Assembly: GCF_016820515.1 (NCBI RefSeq)
Contig: NZ_JADHDV010000018.1
Span: 19,238-83,237, forward strand
Reading direction: 5' to 3'
DNA from: Pseudoxanthomonas beigongshangi
Lineage (GTDB): Bacteria > Pseudomonadota > Gammaproteobacteria > Xanthomonadales > Xanthomonadaceae
DNA: 64,000 nt
The translations under genes were made by a program, and so were the position numbers. Positions within the stretch are counted from its first letter, which is position 1, and every line of letters begins with the position of its first letter. Below, piece after piece: positions 18,217 through 25,932 of this stretch. The notes under the pieces were generated by a model. That model did no database searches, was not told where the DNA came from, and saw nothing but the letters and a program-made list of their open reading frames with translations.

Positions 18217-19391
18217 AGTCCCACCTCCAGGCTGTTCCTCAGGTCATCAACGGCCTCGATCCCGACACTCAACCGGACAAGTCCATCCGAGATGCCCAGC
18301 GTATTCCGACGATCTGGAGGAATCGAAGCATGTGTCATCACTGCCGGATGGTTGACGAGACTTTCGACGCCACCAAGCGATTCGGCCAAGGTAAACAAGC
18401 CACTGTTCTCACACAGTCTGCGCGCGGCCTCGAAACCGCCTTTCATCACGATGGAAATGATTCCGCCGTAGCCCTGCATTTGGCGCGAGGCAAGACCGTG
18501 ATGCGGATGGTCCTTGAGACCAGGATAGATGACCCGTTCAATCGCAACCTGGCCTTGCAGCCATTCGGCCAGCGCCATGGCATTCTCGCAATGCGCCTTC
18601 ATGCGCAGATGCAGGGTCTTCAGGCCACGCAGTGCCAGGAAGCTGTCGAACGGTCCCTGTACCGCGCCGATGGAGTTCTGCAGGAACGCCATCTGCTCGG
18701 CGAGCGCGTTGTCGTCTCCAACCACGGCGATGCCACCGACCATGTCCGAGTGGCCATTGAGATACTTGGTGGCAGAATGCATGACGATGTGCGCGCCGAG
18801 TTGCAACGGACGTTGCAGGATCGGCGAGGCGAAGGTGTTGTCCACGACCACGATCAGGCCGTGCTTGCGGGCGGCCTCGGCGATCGCCTGGATGTCGACG
18901 ATCTTGAGCATCGGGTTGGTCGGGGTTTCGATCCAGACCATCCGGGTGTTCGGGCGAACCGCCGCTTCGAACGCGGCGGGATCAGTCAGGTCGACGAAAC
19001 TGAATTCCAGTCCTGCGCTGCGCTTGCGCACGCGCTCGAACAACCGATAGCTGCCGCCATAGATATCGTCCATGGCGATCACATGGCTGCCGCTGTCCAA
19101 CAGTTCCAGCACCGTGGAGGTGGCGGCCATGCCGGAGGCGAAAGCGAAACCGCGGGTACCGCCTTCAAGCGCGGCCACGCAGCGCTCGTAAGCGAACCGG
19201 GTGGGATTGTGGGTCCGTGAGTACTCGAAGCCCTGGTGCACGCCCGGGCTGGCCTGGGCGTAGGTCGAGGTGGCGTAGATCGGGGGCATGACCGCCCCGG
19301 TGCTCGGATCGGGAGCCTGTCCGCCATGGATGGCCAGCGTGCCGAGGGCGTAGGAGGCTTCTCCCCCGCCATTGGGCTTGGAGTCCGACAT
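18213..19391 (-). CDS. metB: Cystathionine gamma-synthase/lyase family PLP enzyme
   Basis: A 392-residue Cys/Met metabolism PLP enzyme. It shows YSRTHNPTR, FASGMAATSTVLELL, DDIYGGSYRLF, VWIETPTNP and the PLP-lysine segment HSATKYLNGHSDMVGG. The family includes cystathionine gamma-synthase, gamma-lyase and beta-lyase, which motifs alone do not separate. In Xanthomonas the orthologue named metB borders the hypervariable LPS locus, and the same layout is seen here. The ATG at 19391 has AAAGGA 6 nt upstream. A cystathionine beta-synthase gene lies just upstream, so a reverse transsulfuration gamma-lyase role is also possible. Confidence 0.9.
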   Translation of the reverse strand: MSDSKPNGGGEASYALGTLAIHGGQAPDPSTGAVMPPIYATSTYAQASPGVHQGFEYSRTHNPTRFAYERCVAALEGGTRGFAFASGMAATSTVLELLDSGSHVIAMDDIYGGSYRLFERVRKRSAGLEFSFVDLTDPAAFEAAVRPNTRMVWIETPTNPMLKIVDIQAIAEAARKHGLIVVVDNTFASPILQRPLQLGAHIVMHSATKYLNGHSDMVGGIAVVGDDNALAEQMAFLQNSIGAVQGPFDSFLALRGLKTLHLRMKAHCENAMALAEWLQGQVAIERVIYPGLKDHPHHGLASRQMQGYGGIISIVMKGGFEAARRLCENSGLFTLAESLGGVESLVNHPAVMTHASIPPDRRNTLGISDGLVRLSVGIEAVDDLRNSLEVGL

Positions 19392-19477
19392 AGTTGTTCC
19401 TTTCAAACCGACCGCGAATTCTAGCAGTCGCGGCTTAACGTACCGTCCTTTTCACGCGGTTCCGGGACCCCGGGCGG

Positions 19478-20848
19478 TTACTGCGCCCGGCGCCTCAGGT
19501 AGTTCAGCAAATCGATCCGGGTAATCAGGCCCAGGAAGGCGTCGCCATCGGTGATGATGGCGACCTGGCCGCGGTCGAACACCGGCAGCAGGGCCTCGAT
19601 GGGGGAACGGACGTCCAGGCGATCCAGCTTGCTGACCATGGCGGTGGACACAGGGTCGCGGAACCGGGCCTCGTCGCCGTAGACGTGCAGCAGCACGTCG
19701 CTTTCATCGACGATGCCCACCAGTTTGTCGCCTTCCATGACCGGCAGCTGGGACACGTCATACAGCTTCATCCGCTGGTAGGCGGTGGTGAGCAGGTCGG
19801 TGGGGCTGACCACCACGGTGTCCCGCTGGCTGTAGGGGCGCAGGATCAGGTCGCGCAGGTCGCCGTACTGGGGGCGTTCGATGAAGCCGTTGTCCAGCAT
19901 CCAGTAGTCGTTGTACATCTTGGACAGGTACTTGTTGCCGGTGTCCGGCACCAGCACCACGACGCGCTTGGGCGTGGTCTGCTCGCGGCAGTATTTCAGG
20001 GCCGCGGCCAGCAGGGTGCCGGTGGAGGAGCCGCCGAGGATGCCCTCCTTCGCCAGCAGCTCGCGCGCGGTCAGGAAGCTCTCCTTATCGCTGATCGAAT
20101 AGGCCTTCTTCACCCGGCTGAAATCGGAAATCTGCGGCAGGAAATCCTCGCCGATGCCTTCCACCAGCCAGGTACCGGACTTCTCGCTGAGGGTGCCTTC
20201 GTTGATGTACTGGGTCAGGATGGAACCGACCGGGTCGGCCAGCACCATCTCCACGCCCGGGGCATCCTTGGCGAACGCGCGCGACAGGCCGGTCATGGTG
20301 CCGGAACTGCCGCAGCCGAACACGAGCGCGTCCAGCTTCCCGTCCATCTGGGCCAGGATTTCCGGGCCGGTGCCGAATTCGTGCGCGGCCGGATTGTCGG
20401 GATTGCCGAACTGGTTGATGAAGTAGGCGCCCGGCGTCTCGCTGGCGATACGGGCGGCCAGGTCCTGGTAGTACTCCGGATGGCCCTTGGCCACGTCCGA
20501 GCGGGTCAGCACGACTTCCGCGCCCATCGCCTTGAGATTGAAGATTTTTTCCCGGCTCATCTTGTCCGGAACGACGAGGATCAGCTTGTAGCCCTTCTGC
20601 TGGGCGACCAGCGCCAGGCCGATGCCGGTGTTGCCGGCGGTGCCTTCGACCAGGGTGGCGCCGGGCTTCAGATCGCCGCGCTTTTCGGCGGCCTCGATCA
20701 TCGAAAGGCCGATGCGATCCTTGATGGACCCGCCGGGGTTGGCGCTTTCCAGCTTGAGGAACAGCTCGCAGACGCCGGTGTCCAGGCGCTGGGCCTTGAT
20801 CATCGGCGTGTTGCCGATCAGCTGGAGAACGGAAGATTGAATCGCCAT
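19478..20848 (-). CDS. Cystathionine beta-synthase with C-terminal CBS domain pair
   Basis: A 456-residue protein. The PLP-dependent domain spans about 1-325, with IGNTPM, the PLP lysine in NPGGSIKDR (Lys43), EGTAGNTGIGLA and FGCGSSGTMTG. Two CBS motifs follow from about residue 340 (MKLYDVSQLPVMEGDKLVGIV and VAIITDGDAFLGLITRIDLL). It condenses homocysteine (or O-acetylserine) with serine/sulfide to make cystathionine or cysteine; the CBS pair usually senses an adenosyl ligand. Gene order CBS then metB suggests reverse transsulfuration, from homocysteine to cysteine. Confidence 0.92.
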   Translation of the reverse strand: MAIQSSVLQLIGNTPMIKAQRLDTGVCELFLKLESANPGGSIKDRIGLSMIEAAEKRGDLKPGATLVEGTAGNTGIGLALVAQQKGYKLILVVPDKMSREKIFNLKAMGAEVVLTRSDVAKGHPEYYQDLAARIASETPGAYFINQFGNPDNPAAHEFGTGPEILAQMDGKLDALVFGCGSSGTMTGLSRAFAKDAPGVEMVLADPVGSILTQYINEGTLSEKSGTWLVEGIGEDFLPQISDFSRVKKAYSISDKESFLTARELLAKEGILGGSSTGTLLAAALKYCREQTTPKRVVVLVPDTGNKYLSKMYNDYWMLDNGFIERPQYGDLRDLILRPYSQRDTVVVSPTDLLTTAYQRMKLYDVSQLPVMEGDKLVGIVDESDVLLHVYGDEARFRDPVSTAMVSKLDRLDVRSPIEALLPVFDRGQVAIITDGDAFLGLITRIDLLNYLRRRAQ

Positions 20849-20902
20849 TGCGGACTCGCGCTCACGGATCGTGATGGAGCCCGGATTATCGCATCGAGTG
20901 AC

Positions 20903-20942
20903 GCGGGCGGCGACGGCCGACGAGGAGGCCGCCGCCGCCCGC
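20903..20942 (-). terminator. GC-rich hairpin downstream of the ydcH-like gene
   Basis: Arms at 20903-20918 and 20927-20942 pair over 15 of 16 positions with an 8-nt loop. It lies just after the ydcH-like stop and before the CBS gene on the same strand. There is no T-run, so termination is uncertain; it could be a transcript-stabilising hairpin. Confidence 0.4.
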
Positions 20943-20963
20943 GACGATGGAGCGGGTCGTGGG

Positions 20964-21182
20964 TCAGTGCGGCTTCGCGTCGTAGATGCGGATCAGCCGT
21001 TCCTTGGTCGCGAGCTTCTCGCGCTTCATCTGTCCCAGCAGATTGTCGTCGATGGGCAGCACGCCCAGCTCGGCATCGGTGACCTTCTTGTCCAGTTCGC
21101 GATGGCGCTGGTACAGCTGCTTGAATTCCGGGTCGGCCTTGATCAGTGCGTCGATTTCAGTCTGCGGTTGACCTTCGAACAT
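20964..21182 (-). CDS. YdcH/DUF465 family small protein
   Basis: A 72-residue, charged, helical protein matching the YdcH (DUF465) family in size and pattern: FKQLYQRHRELDKKVTDAE in the N-terminal half and LGQMKREKLATKERLIRI near the C-terminus. The family forms helical hairpins of unknown function. A strong AAGGAGG lies 7 nt before the ATG. A hairpin with a T-run stands immediately upstream, so expression may need a promoter in the short gap or read-through. Confidence 0.85.
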   Translation of the reverse strand: MFEGQPQTEIDALIKADPEFKQLYQRHRELDKKVTDAELGVLPIDDNLLGQMKREKLATKERLIRIYDAKPH

Positions 21183-21202
21183 GGGGAGTACCTCCTTCAG
21201 CG

Positions 21203-21241
21203 GAAAAACGAACGCCCCGGCCTGGGCAGGCTCGGGGCGTT
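21203..21241 (-). terminator. Rho-independent terminator upstream of the ydcH-like gene
   Basis: On the reverse strand a perfect 9-bp stem (AACGCCCCG with CGGGGCGTT) is followed by CGTTTTT. It ends transcription coming from the 21.2-21.5 kb intergenic region or the OmpA-like operon just before the ydcH-like Shine-Dalgarno. Confidence 0.7.
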
Positions 21242-21470
21242 GGCTTGGGAGCGGAACGTCGAAGCGGGATGGCGGGCGCCTCCACCGGGAACACCCGCAC
21301 GGACCTGGCCGTCGGGGGCGTTCTCCTCTGGGGCTTTGAACAACGTCATCGGCTCGACTCTCCGGTGAGCCAAGCGACGGGGGTCGCTTGGGTATATGAC
21401 CCTACTCCTCGTCCCCGGACCCGACAAGCCCCTTCACAAGTCCTTGATCCGACAAGGCAAGAACGGCAAA

Positions 21471-21509
21471 CGAGGCGTTCAGACTGTTCGTCCGGAACGC
21501 CCCGTTTTT
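21471..21509 (+). terminator. Forward-strand rho-independent terminator
   Basis: A stem CGAGGCGTTC/GAACGCCCCG (one mismatch) is followed by five T at 21505-21509. No annotated forward-strand gene lies upstream within 20 kb, so what it terminates is unknown. The hairpin could also serve the OmpA-like gene from the other strand, where the T-run is poor. Confidence 0.55.
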
Positions 21510-21538
21510 CGTGCAGGTCTTTGTTTTTAAAAACAAAA

Positions 21539-22429
21539 CTACTGCGTGACCACGATCTCCGCCGCCTTGCTGCTGGAACCATTGCCCTTGCCGGCGGCCT
21601 GGATCCGCCCCTTGGACACGCCCGCCGCGACCAGGGCATCGCGCAAGGCGTCGGCGCGGCGCTGGCCGGGGGTCTGCTTGTCGCCGAAACCCTCGATCCG
21701 GGCCTTGGCCTTGGGACTGGCCTGCAGGTAGGCGGCCAACGCGGACGCGCTGGATTGGCCCGCCTCCGACAGCTTGGCCGAGCCGCCGGCGAACGCGCTC
21801 GCCGGCAGGGTGAAGACTTCGCCGCGCGCCTCGAACTTCGAAGCCGGCAGCTTGGTCCCGGACACCAGTTCGGCCTCCTCGCGGGCCAGCCGCGCTTCCT
21901 TCTGCCGGGCGGCACTGAGCTTGGCGCTCTGCTGCCCGGCCACGCTGGTCAGCGCCAGCTCGGCGTCCTGGCGGGCCAGGGTTTCGGCTTCGGCGGCCTG
22001 GCGCAGGCGCTCGGCTTCCTCGGCCTGGATCTGCGCCTGGATGCGCATCCGCTCGACTTCCTGCCGGGCGCGTTCGGCCTCGCGCCGGCTGGCTTCCACC
22101 AGCAGCTCGCTGCGGGTGCGATCGAGGCGTCCGACTTCGCGCTGCGCGGCCTGGGTGCGGGTGGCGATCTCGGCGATTTCCACCCGCCGCTCGGCGACGT
22201 ACTGGGCCCGCTCGCGGACACTGCGCCGCGCTTCGGCCAGTTCACTGATGGCCTGCTGGGCCTGCAGGCGTTCGAAGGCCGCCAATTCAGCGTATTCGGG
22301 ATTGGCGCGCAATGCCGCCAGGCGCTGGCCGAGTTGGATGACGACGGGATTGTCCCCTGCCAGCAATGCGCCGGCCGGCAGCGACAGCAGCAGGACCAGC
22401 AGGCCCGCGCGACCGAGATTGCGGTTCAT
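21539..22429 (-). CDS. OmpA-family protein with long coiled coil
   Basis: A 296-residue envelope protein. A signal peptide (first 24 residues, LPAGALLAG) is followed by an extended Ala/Glu/Arg-rich coiled coil at about 40-190. The C-terminal OmpA-like peptidoglycan-binding domain contains GGSAKLSEAGQSSASALAAYL, RIEGFGDKQTPGQRRADALRDALV and GVSKGRIQAAGKG. The canonical TD..G of OmpA appears as GFGDK, with the diaminopimelate-binding Arg retained in RRADALRDAL. It overlaps the upstream DUF4398 gene by 4 bp (ATGA). It probably links peptidoglycan to a periplasmic partner. Confidence 0.85.
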   Translation of the reverse strand: MNRNLGRAGLLVLLLSLPAGALLAGDNPVVIQLGQRLAALRANPEYAELAAFERLQAQQAISELAEARRSVRERAQYVAERRVEIAEIATRTQAAQREVGRLDRTRSELLVEASRREAERARQEVERMRIQAQIQAEEAERLRQAAEAETLARQDAELALTSVAGQQSAKLSAARQKEARLAREEAELVSGTKLPASKFEARGEVFTLPASAFAGGSAKLSEAGQSSASALAAYLQASPKAKARIEGFGDKQTPGQRRADALRDALVAAGVSKGRIQAAGKGNGSSSKAAEIVVTQ

Positions 22430-22821
22430 TGGCCGCCCTCCATGCCGAGCTTGCGCTGGAGATCCGCGATTTCGGCGCGTCGCTGCTGCAGGTCGGCGTT
22501 CGCCACCGCCTCCAGGCTCAGCGCGCGCGCCACGTCGGCATCGGCCGCCGCACGGATGGCCAGGTCCAGGGCCACCTTCTTGTCGCGGCTGCTCTGCGCG
22601 GCCTGGGCCTGGGCGAGCAACTGGCGCGCGATGGCCATGCGGTCCGGGGCGTACTGATCGGCGTCGGCCTGATCCGCGCGCTCCACGGCCTGGCGCGCCG
22701 TTTCCAGTTCCGGCGTGGTCGCGGTCTGGGCCCGGATCGGGAATGCCGACCCGCCGGCGACCGTGAGTGCGGCCACCATCACATACAGGGGCAAGCGGAT
22801 TTGTGCGAAGCTACGAATCAT
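22426..22821 (-). CDS. DUF4398-domain periplasmic protein
   Basis: A 131-residue protein with an N-terminal signal segment (about 30 residues, ending SAFPIRAQ) and a helical DUF4398-type domain: PELETARQAVERADQADAD, YAPDRMAIARQLLAQAQAA. This domain commonly occurs next to OmpA-like proteins, and here the stop overlaps the OmpA-like start. No Cys suitable for lipidation is visible. The pair is divergent from pilU with about 96 bp between starts. Confidence 0.8.
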   Translation of the reverse strand: MIRSFAQIRLPLYVMVAALTVAGGSAFPIRAQTATTPELETARQAVERADQADADQYAPDRMAIARQLLAQAQAAQSSRDKKVALDLAIRAAADADVARALSLEAVANADLQQRRAEIADLQRKLGMEGGQ

Positions 22822-22917
22822 CTGGGTGCCGTGACGTATCAGGGGATCGCGCGGCCATTGTCGGAAGCCTGCGCCCCCGTTGCAACGGTGGGCCGCCACA
22901 AATGGGGATGCTCGCAC

Positions 22918-24063
22918 ATGGACATCGGCTATTTCCTGAAGCTGATGACCGAGAAAAACGCCTCGGACATGTTCCTGACCACCGGGGCGCCGGTCTATAT
23001 CAAGATTGAGGGAAAGCTTTATCCGCTGGGCAATACCGGCCTGCCGCCCGGCATGGTCAAGAAGATTGCCTACTCGCTGATGGACGAGGGCCAGGTGCCC
23101 GTGTTCGAGCGCGAGCTGGAACTGAACATGGCCATCGCCCTGCAGGATGCGGGGCGTTTCCGCGTCAACGTGTTCAAGCAGCGCGGCGAGGTCGGCATGG
23201 TGATCCGCGCCATCCGCAGCGTGATCCCGTCCATCGAGGACCTGCACCTGCCGCCGGTGCTCAAGGACATCATCATGACCCCGCGCGGGCTGGTCCTGAT
23301 CGTGGGTTCCACCGGCTCGGGCAAATCGACCACGCTGGCGTCGATGATCGACCACCGCAACAGCAACACCACCGGGCACATCCTCACCATCGAGGATCCC
23401 ATCGAGTACCTGCACAAGCACAAGCAATCGATCGTCAACCAGCGCGAGGTCGGCCTGGATACCCATGCCTTCCACAATGCGCTGAAGAACGCGATGCGCG
23501 AGGCGCCGGACGTGATCCTCATCGGCGAGATCCTCGACGCCACCACCATGGAGGCGGCCATCGCCTTCGCCGAAACCGGTCACCTGTGCCTGGCGACCCT
23601 GCACTCCAACAACGCCGACCAGACCATCGAGCGCATCCTCAATTTCTTCCCGGAGAGCGCGCACAAGAACGTGCTGATGAACCTGGCGCTGAACCTGCGC
23701 GCGGTGGTGTCGCAACGCCTGGTCAAGGGCGTGGACGGGCGCCGCCTGCCGGCCGCGGAAGTGCTGATCAACACGCCGATGATCCGCGACCTGCTGCGCC
23801 GCGGCCAGGTCCACGAGATCAAGCAGGCGATGGAGGAATCGCTGGAGGAAGGCATGGAGACCTTCGACCAGTGCCTGTTCCGTATGGCGAAGGACGGCGA
23901 GATCGAGCAGGAGGAGGCGCTGCGCGCCGCGGATTCGCGCGATGGCCTGGCGTTGAAGTTCCGCCTCTCGGAGGGTAGCCAGGGCGAGCACGATCCCTAC
24001 GCGGACTACGAGAATTCCAATCCGGGCACCTCGTCCCCGCGCATCACCCACGGCTTCGGCTGA
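22918..24063 (+). CDS. pilU: Type IV pilus retraction ATPase, PilU type
   Basis: A 381-residue secretion ATPase of the PilT/PilU group. It has Walker A GSTGSGKST (130-138), the HILTIEDPIEYLH Asp box, and AETGHLCLATLHSNNADQTIERILNFFP, which is closer to PilU than PilT. The Walker B/His box region reads VILIGEILDATTMEAAI, where most PilT/PilU proteins have GEMRD or GEIRD; here the Arg is Leu. The C-terminal tail is long and acidic, as in PilU. No pilT lies beside it in this window. The ATG at 22918 fits the family N-terminus. Confidence 0.92.
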   Translation: MDIGYFLKLMTEKNASDMFLTTGAPVYIKIEGKLYPLGNTGLPPGMVKKIAYSLMDEGQVPVFERELELNMAIALQDAGRFRVNVFKQRGEVGMVIRAIRSVIPSIEDLHLPPVLKDIIMTPRGLVLIVGSTGSGKSTTLASMIDHRNSNTTGHILTIEDPIEYLHKHKQSIVNQREVGLDTHAFHNALKNAMREAPDVILIGEILDATTMEAAIAFAETGHLCLATLHSNNADQTIERILNFFPESAHKNVLMNLALNLRAVVSQRLVKGVDGRRLPAAEVLINTPMIRDLLRRGQVHEIKQAMEESLEEGMETFDQCLFRMAKDGEIEQEEALRAADSRDGLALKFRLSEGSQGEHDPYADYENSNPGTSSPRITHGFG

Positions 24064-24068
24064 CAGAC

Positions 24069-24092
24069 GTAGAGCGGAGCTTGCTCCGCTAC
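24069..24092 (+). repeat. GTAG-headed REP palindrome
   Basis: GTAG followed by the palindrome AGCGGAGCTTGCTCCGCT, six bases after the pilU stop. GTAG-headed palindromes of this type are REP elements known from Stenotrophomonas and Xanthomonas. Related copies stand at 39.7 kb. Confidence 0.7.
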
Positions 24093-24125
24093 GCTCTGGC
24101 TCCACCACACCGATACGCGGCCGCC

Positions 24126-24785
24126 TCAGGGCTGTGCGTCGGGCTGCTTTTCCGGGCGCGCCAGGTCAAAGGCCGGTAGCGCGAGGCAGGCCTGTTCGAT
24201 CCTGACCAGCGTCGGGAACGCCTCCATGTCCACGCCGAACCGGCGGGCATTGAAGATCTGCGGGATCAGGCAGCAATCGGCCATGCCCGGCGTCTGCCCA
24301 TGGCAATAGGCGCCGGTCGCCGCATCCCCTGACAGCAGCGTCTCCATCGCGGAAAACCCTTCAAGGATCCAATGCTTGATCCAGTCGTCGCGCTCGGAAT
24401 GCGGGACATGCCAGGTGTTCTCGAAGTACTGGAGCACGCGCAGGTTGTTGAGCGGATGGATGTCGCTGGTGACCATCTGCGCGAGCGCGCGCACCCGCGC
24501 CCGGTCGCGCGCGGTCATTGGCAGCAGTCGCGGGGACGGCCAGGCCTCGTCGAGGTATTCGAGGATCGCCAGCGACTGCCGGATCACCCGGGTCCCGTGC
24601 AGCAAGGTGGGTACCAGGTGCTGCGGATTCTTGGCGACGTAATCGGGATGATGCTGCTGCCCCCCTTCGCGGACCAGATGGACCGGAATCGTCTCGTAAG
24701 CCAGGCCCTTGAGGTTCAGGCCGATGCGCACGCGGTAGGCCGCGCTGGAACGCCAGTACGAATAGAGCTTCAGTTGCTCACCCAT
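24126..24785 (-). CDS. maiA: Maleylacetoacetate isomerase (zeta-class glutathione transferase)
   Basis: A 219-residue zeta GST with the class signature SSAAYRVRIGLNLKG near residue 14 (catalytic Ser/Cys region), QSLAILEYLDE for glutathione binding and a C-terminal TPGMADCCLIPQIFNARRF. It isomerises 4-maleylacetoacetate to 4-fumarylacetoacetate in tyrosine degradation. It follows fahA after 99 bp on the same strand, so the two probably form an operon, controlled from the operator-like site upstream of fahA. Confidence 0.92.
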   Translation of the reverse strand: MGEQLKLYSYWRSSAAYRVRIGLNLKGLAYETIPVHLVREGGQQHHPDYVAKNPQHLVPTLLHGTRVIRQSLAILEYLDEAWPSPRLLPMTARDRARVRALAQMVTSDIHPLNNLRVLQYFENTWHVPHSERDDWIKHWILEGFSAMETLLSGDAATGAYCHGQTPGMADCCLIPQIFNARRFGVDMEAFPTLVRIEQACLALPAFDLARPEKQPDAQP

Positions 24786-24884
24786 GGCGGAAACTCCGTT
24801 CCGTTTTGTTTTGCCTTCCCTGTTGCCGAACGCCCATGAGCCCCCCTACGCGACAGTCTGGTCCATTTGCGCTCTCCGGCCGGC

Positions 24885-25874
24885 TCAAGGCAAGGACTGG
24901 GGCTCGATGCGCTGCTCGATTGCGCCAAAAATGGAATCGCCGTCACTATTCAGCATTTCAATGCGAACCACGTCACCGAACTTCATGAACGGCGTGCTCG
25001 GCTTGCCGTCCCGCAGGGTCTCCACCGTGCGTCGCTCGGCGAAGCAGGACGCGCCCTTGGAGACGTCCTCGTTGGCGATCGTGCCCGAACCCACCAGGGT
25101 GCCGGCCGAGAGCGGGCGGGTCTTGGCGGCATGGGCAACCAGTTGGGCGAAGTCGAACTGCATGTCCACGCCGGCCTCCGGCGCGCCGAACCATTCGCCG
25201 TTGATATGGGTCAGCAGCGGGAGGTGCACCTTGTTGCCGCGCCACACGTCACCGAGTTCGTCGGGCGTGACGAACACCGGCGACAGCGCCGAACGCGGCT
25301 TGGACTGCAGGAAGCCGAAGCCCTTGGCCAGTTCCGGCGGAATCAGGTTGCGCAGCGATACATCGTTGACCAGGCCGATCAGCTGGATGTGTCCTGCCGC
25401 CTGCTCGGGAGTGACGGCCATCGGCACGTCGTCGGTGACCACGAGGATTTCCGCCTCCAGATCGATGCCGTAGTCCTCGCTGACCACCCGGACCGGATCG
25501 CGCGGGCCGTGGAAGCCGGCGCTGGTGGCCTGGTACATCAGCGGGTCGGTGTAGAAGCTTTCCGGCACTTCGGCGTTGCGGGCACGCCGCACCCGCTCGA
25601 CATGCGGCAGGTAGGCGCTGCCGTCGACGAATTCGTACGCACGCGGCAGCGGCGCGGCCAGCGCCTTGTGATCCAGATCGAACACCCCGTCGGCGTCGCC
25701 ATGGTTGAGTGACTCGGACAGGGCATTGAGGCGCGGCGCGACATTGGACCAGTCTTCCAGCGCCTGCTGCAGGGTCGCGGCGATGCCGGTCGCGCGCACG
25801 GCGCGGGCCAGGTCACGGGACACCACCACCAGCGTGCCGTCGCGGCCGCCTTCCTTCAAAGAACCCAGTTTCAT
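24885..25874 (-). CDS. fahA: Fumarylacetoacetate hydrolase family protein
   Basis: A 329-residue FAH-fold protein. The metal-binding region includes DYGIDLEAEILVVTDDVP (two acidic ligands) and QLIGLVNDVSLRNL, and the catalytic part shows LVGSGTIANED. It cleaves fumarylacetoacetate to fumarate and acetoacetate, the last step of tyrosine catabolism. It is shorter than the eukaryotic enzyme, as is usual in bacteria. The start lies 25 bp from a near-palindrome shared with the hpd-marR intergenic region. Confidence 0.9.
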   Translation of the reverse strand: MKLGSLKEGGRDGTLVVVSRDLARAVRATGIAATLQQALEDWSNVAPRLNALSESLNHGDADGVFDLDHKALAAPLPRAYEFVDGSAYLPHVERVRRARNAEVPESFYTDPLMYQATSAGFHGPRDPVRVVSEDYGIDLEAEILVVTDDVPMAVTPEQAAGHIQLIGLVNDVSLRNLIPPELAKGFGFLQSKPRSALSPVFVTPDELGDVWRGNKVHLPLLTHINGEWFGAPEAGVDMQFDFAQLVAHAAKTRPLSAGTLVGSGTIANEDVSKGASCFAERRTVETLRDGKPSTPFMKFGDVVRIEMLNSDGDSIFGAIEQRIEPQSLP

Positions 25875-25898
25875 CGCTCTGCGGACCTCTGCTGATTA

Positions 25899-25916
25899 TG
25901 GTTTCAATTGTAACTA
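25899..25916. promoter_or_regulatory. Predicted operator for the tyrosine-catabolism MarR regulator
   Basis: TGGTTTCAATTGTAACTA matches 16 of 18 positions of the perfect palindrome TAGTTTCAATTGAAACTA found between hpd and the divergent marR gene at 54.1 kb. It lies 25 bp upstream of fahA, where it would overlap the promoter. Confidence 0.65.
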
Positions 25917-25932
25917 CCCGCGCGCCACGCTG

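Larger units (their letters stand above)
21183..21538. other. 356-bp intergenic region with two terminator-like hairpins and several inverted repeats
   Basis: No convincing gene. Between the ydcH-like and OmpA-like genes lie a reverse-strand terminator at 21203-21241, a perfect 9-bp inverted repeat at 21370-21391 (loop GGGG), a forward-strand terminator at 21471-21509, and an 18-bp AT-only-plus-GC palindrome at 21520-21537. A 50-residue reverse-strand ORF (ATG at 21349) ends in the Shine-Dalgarno of the ydcH-like gene but runs through the 21203-21241 hairpin, so it was not called. A structured RNA is possible. Confidence 0.5.

Noticed and set aside
21340..21370. GGAGAG sequence on the reverse strand suggesting a glycine riboswitch
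   Set aside because: Only the short GGAGAG matches. The conserved GCAA and CUCUCAGG segments of the glycine aptamer are missing, and no glycine gene follows.
21197..21427. Reverse-strand ORF upstream of the ydcH-like gene
   Set aside because: Its end runs through a strong intrinsic terminator and its residues match no family. It was kept as a note in the intergenic entry only.
22366..22917. N-terminal extension of pilU
   Set aside because: The 184 codons before ATG 22918 overlap two opposite-strand genes with clear families; PilU homology begins at MDIGYFLKLM.
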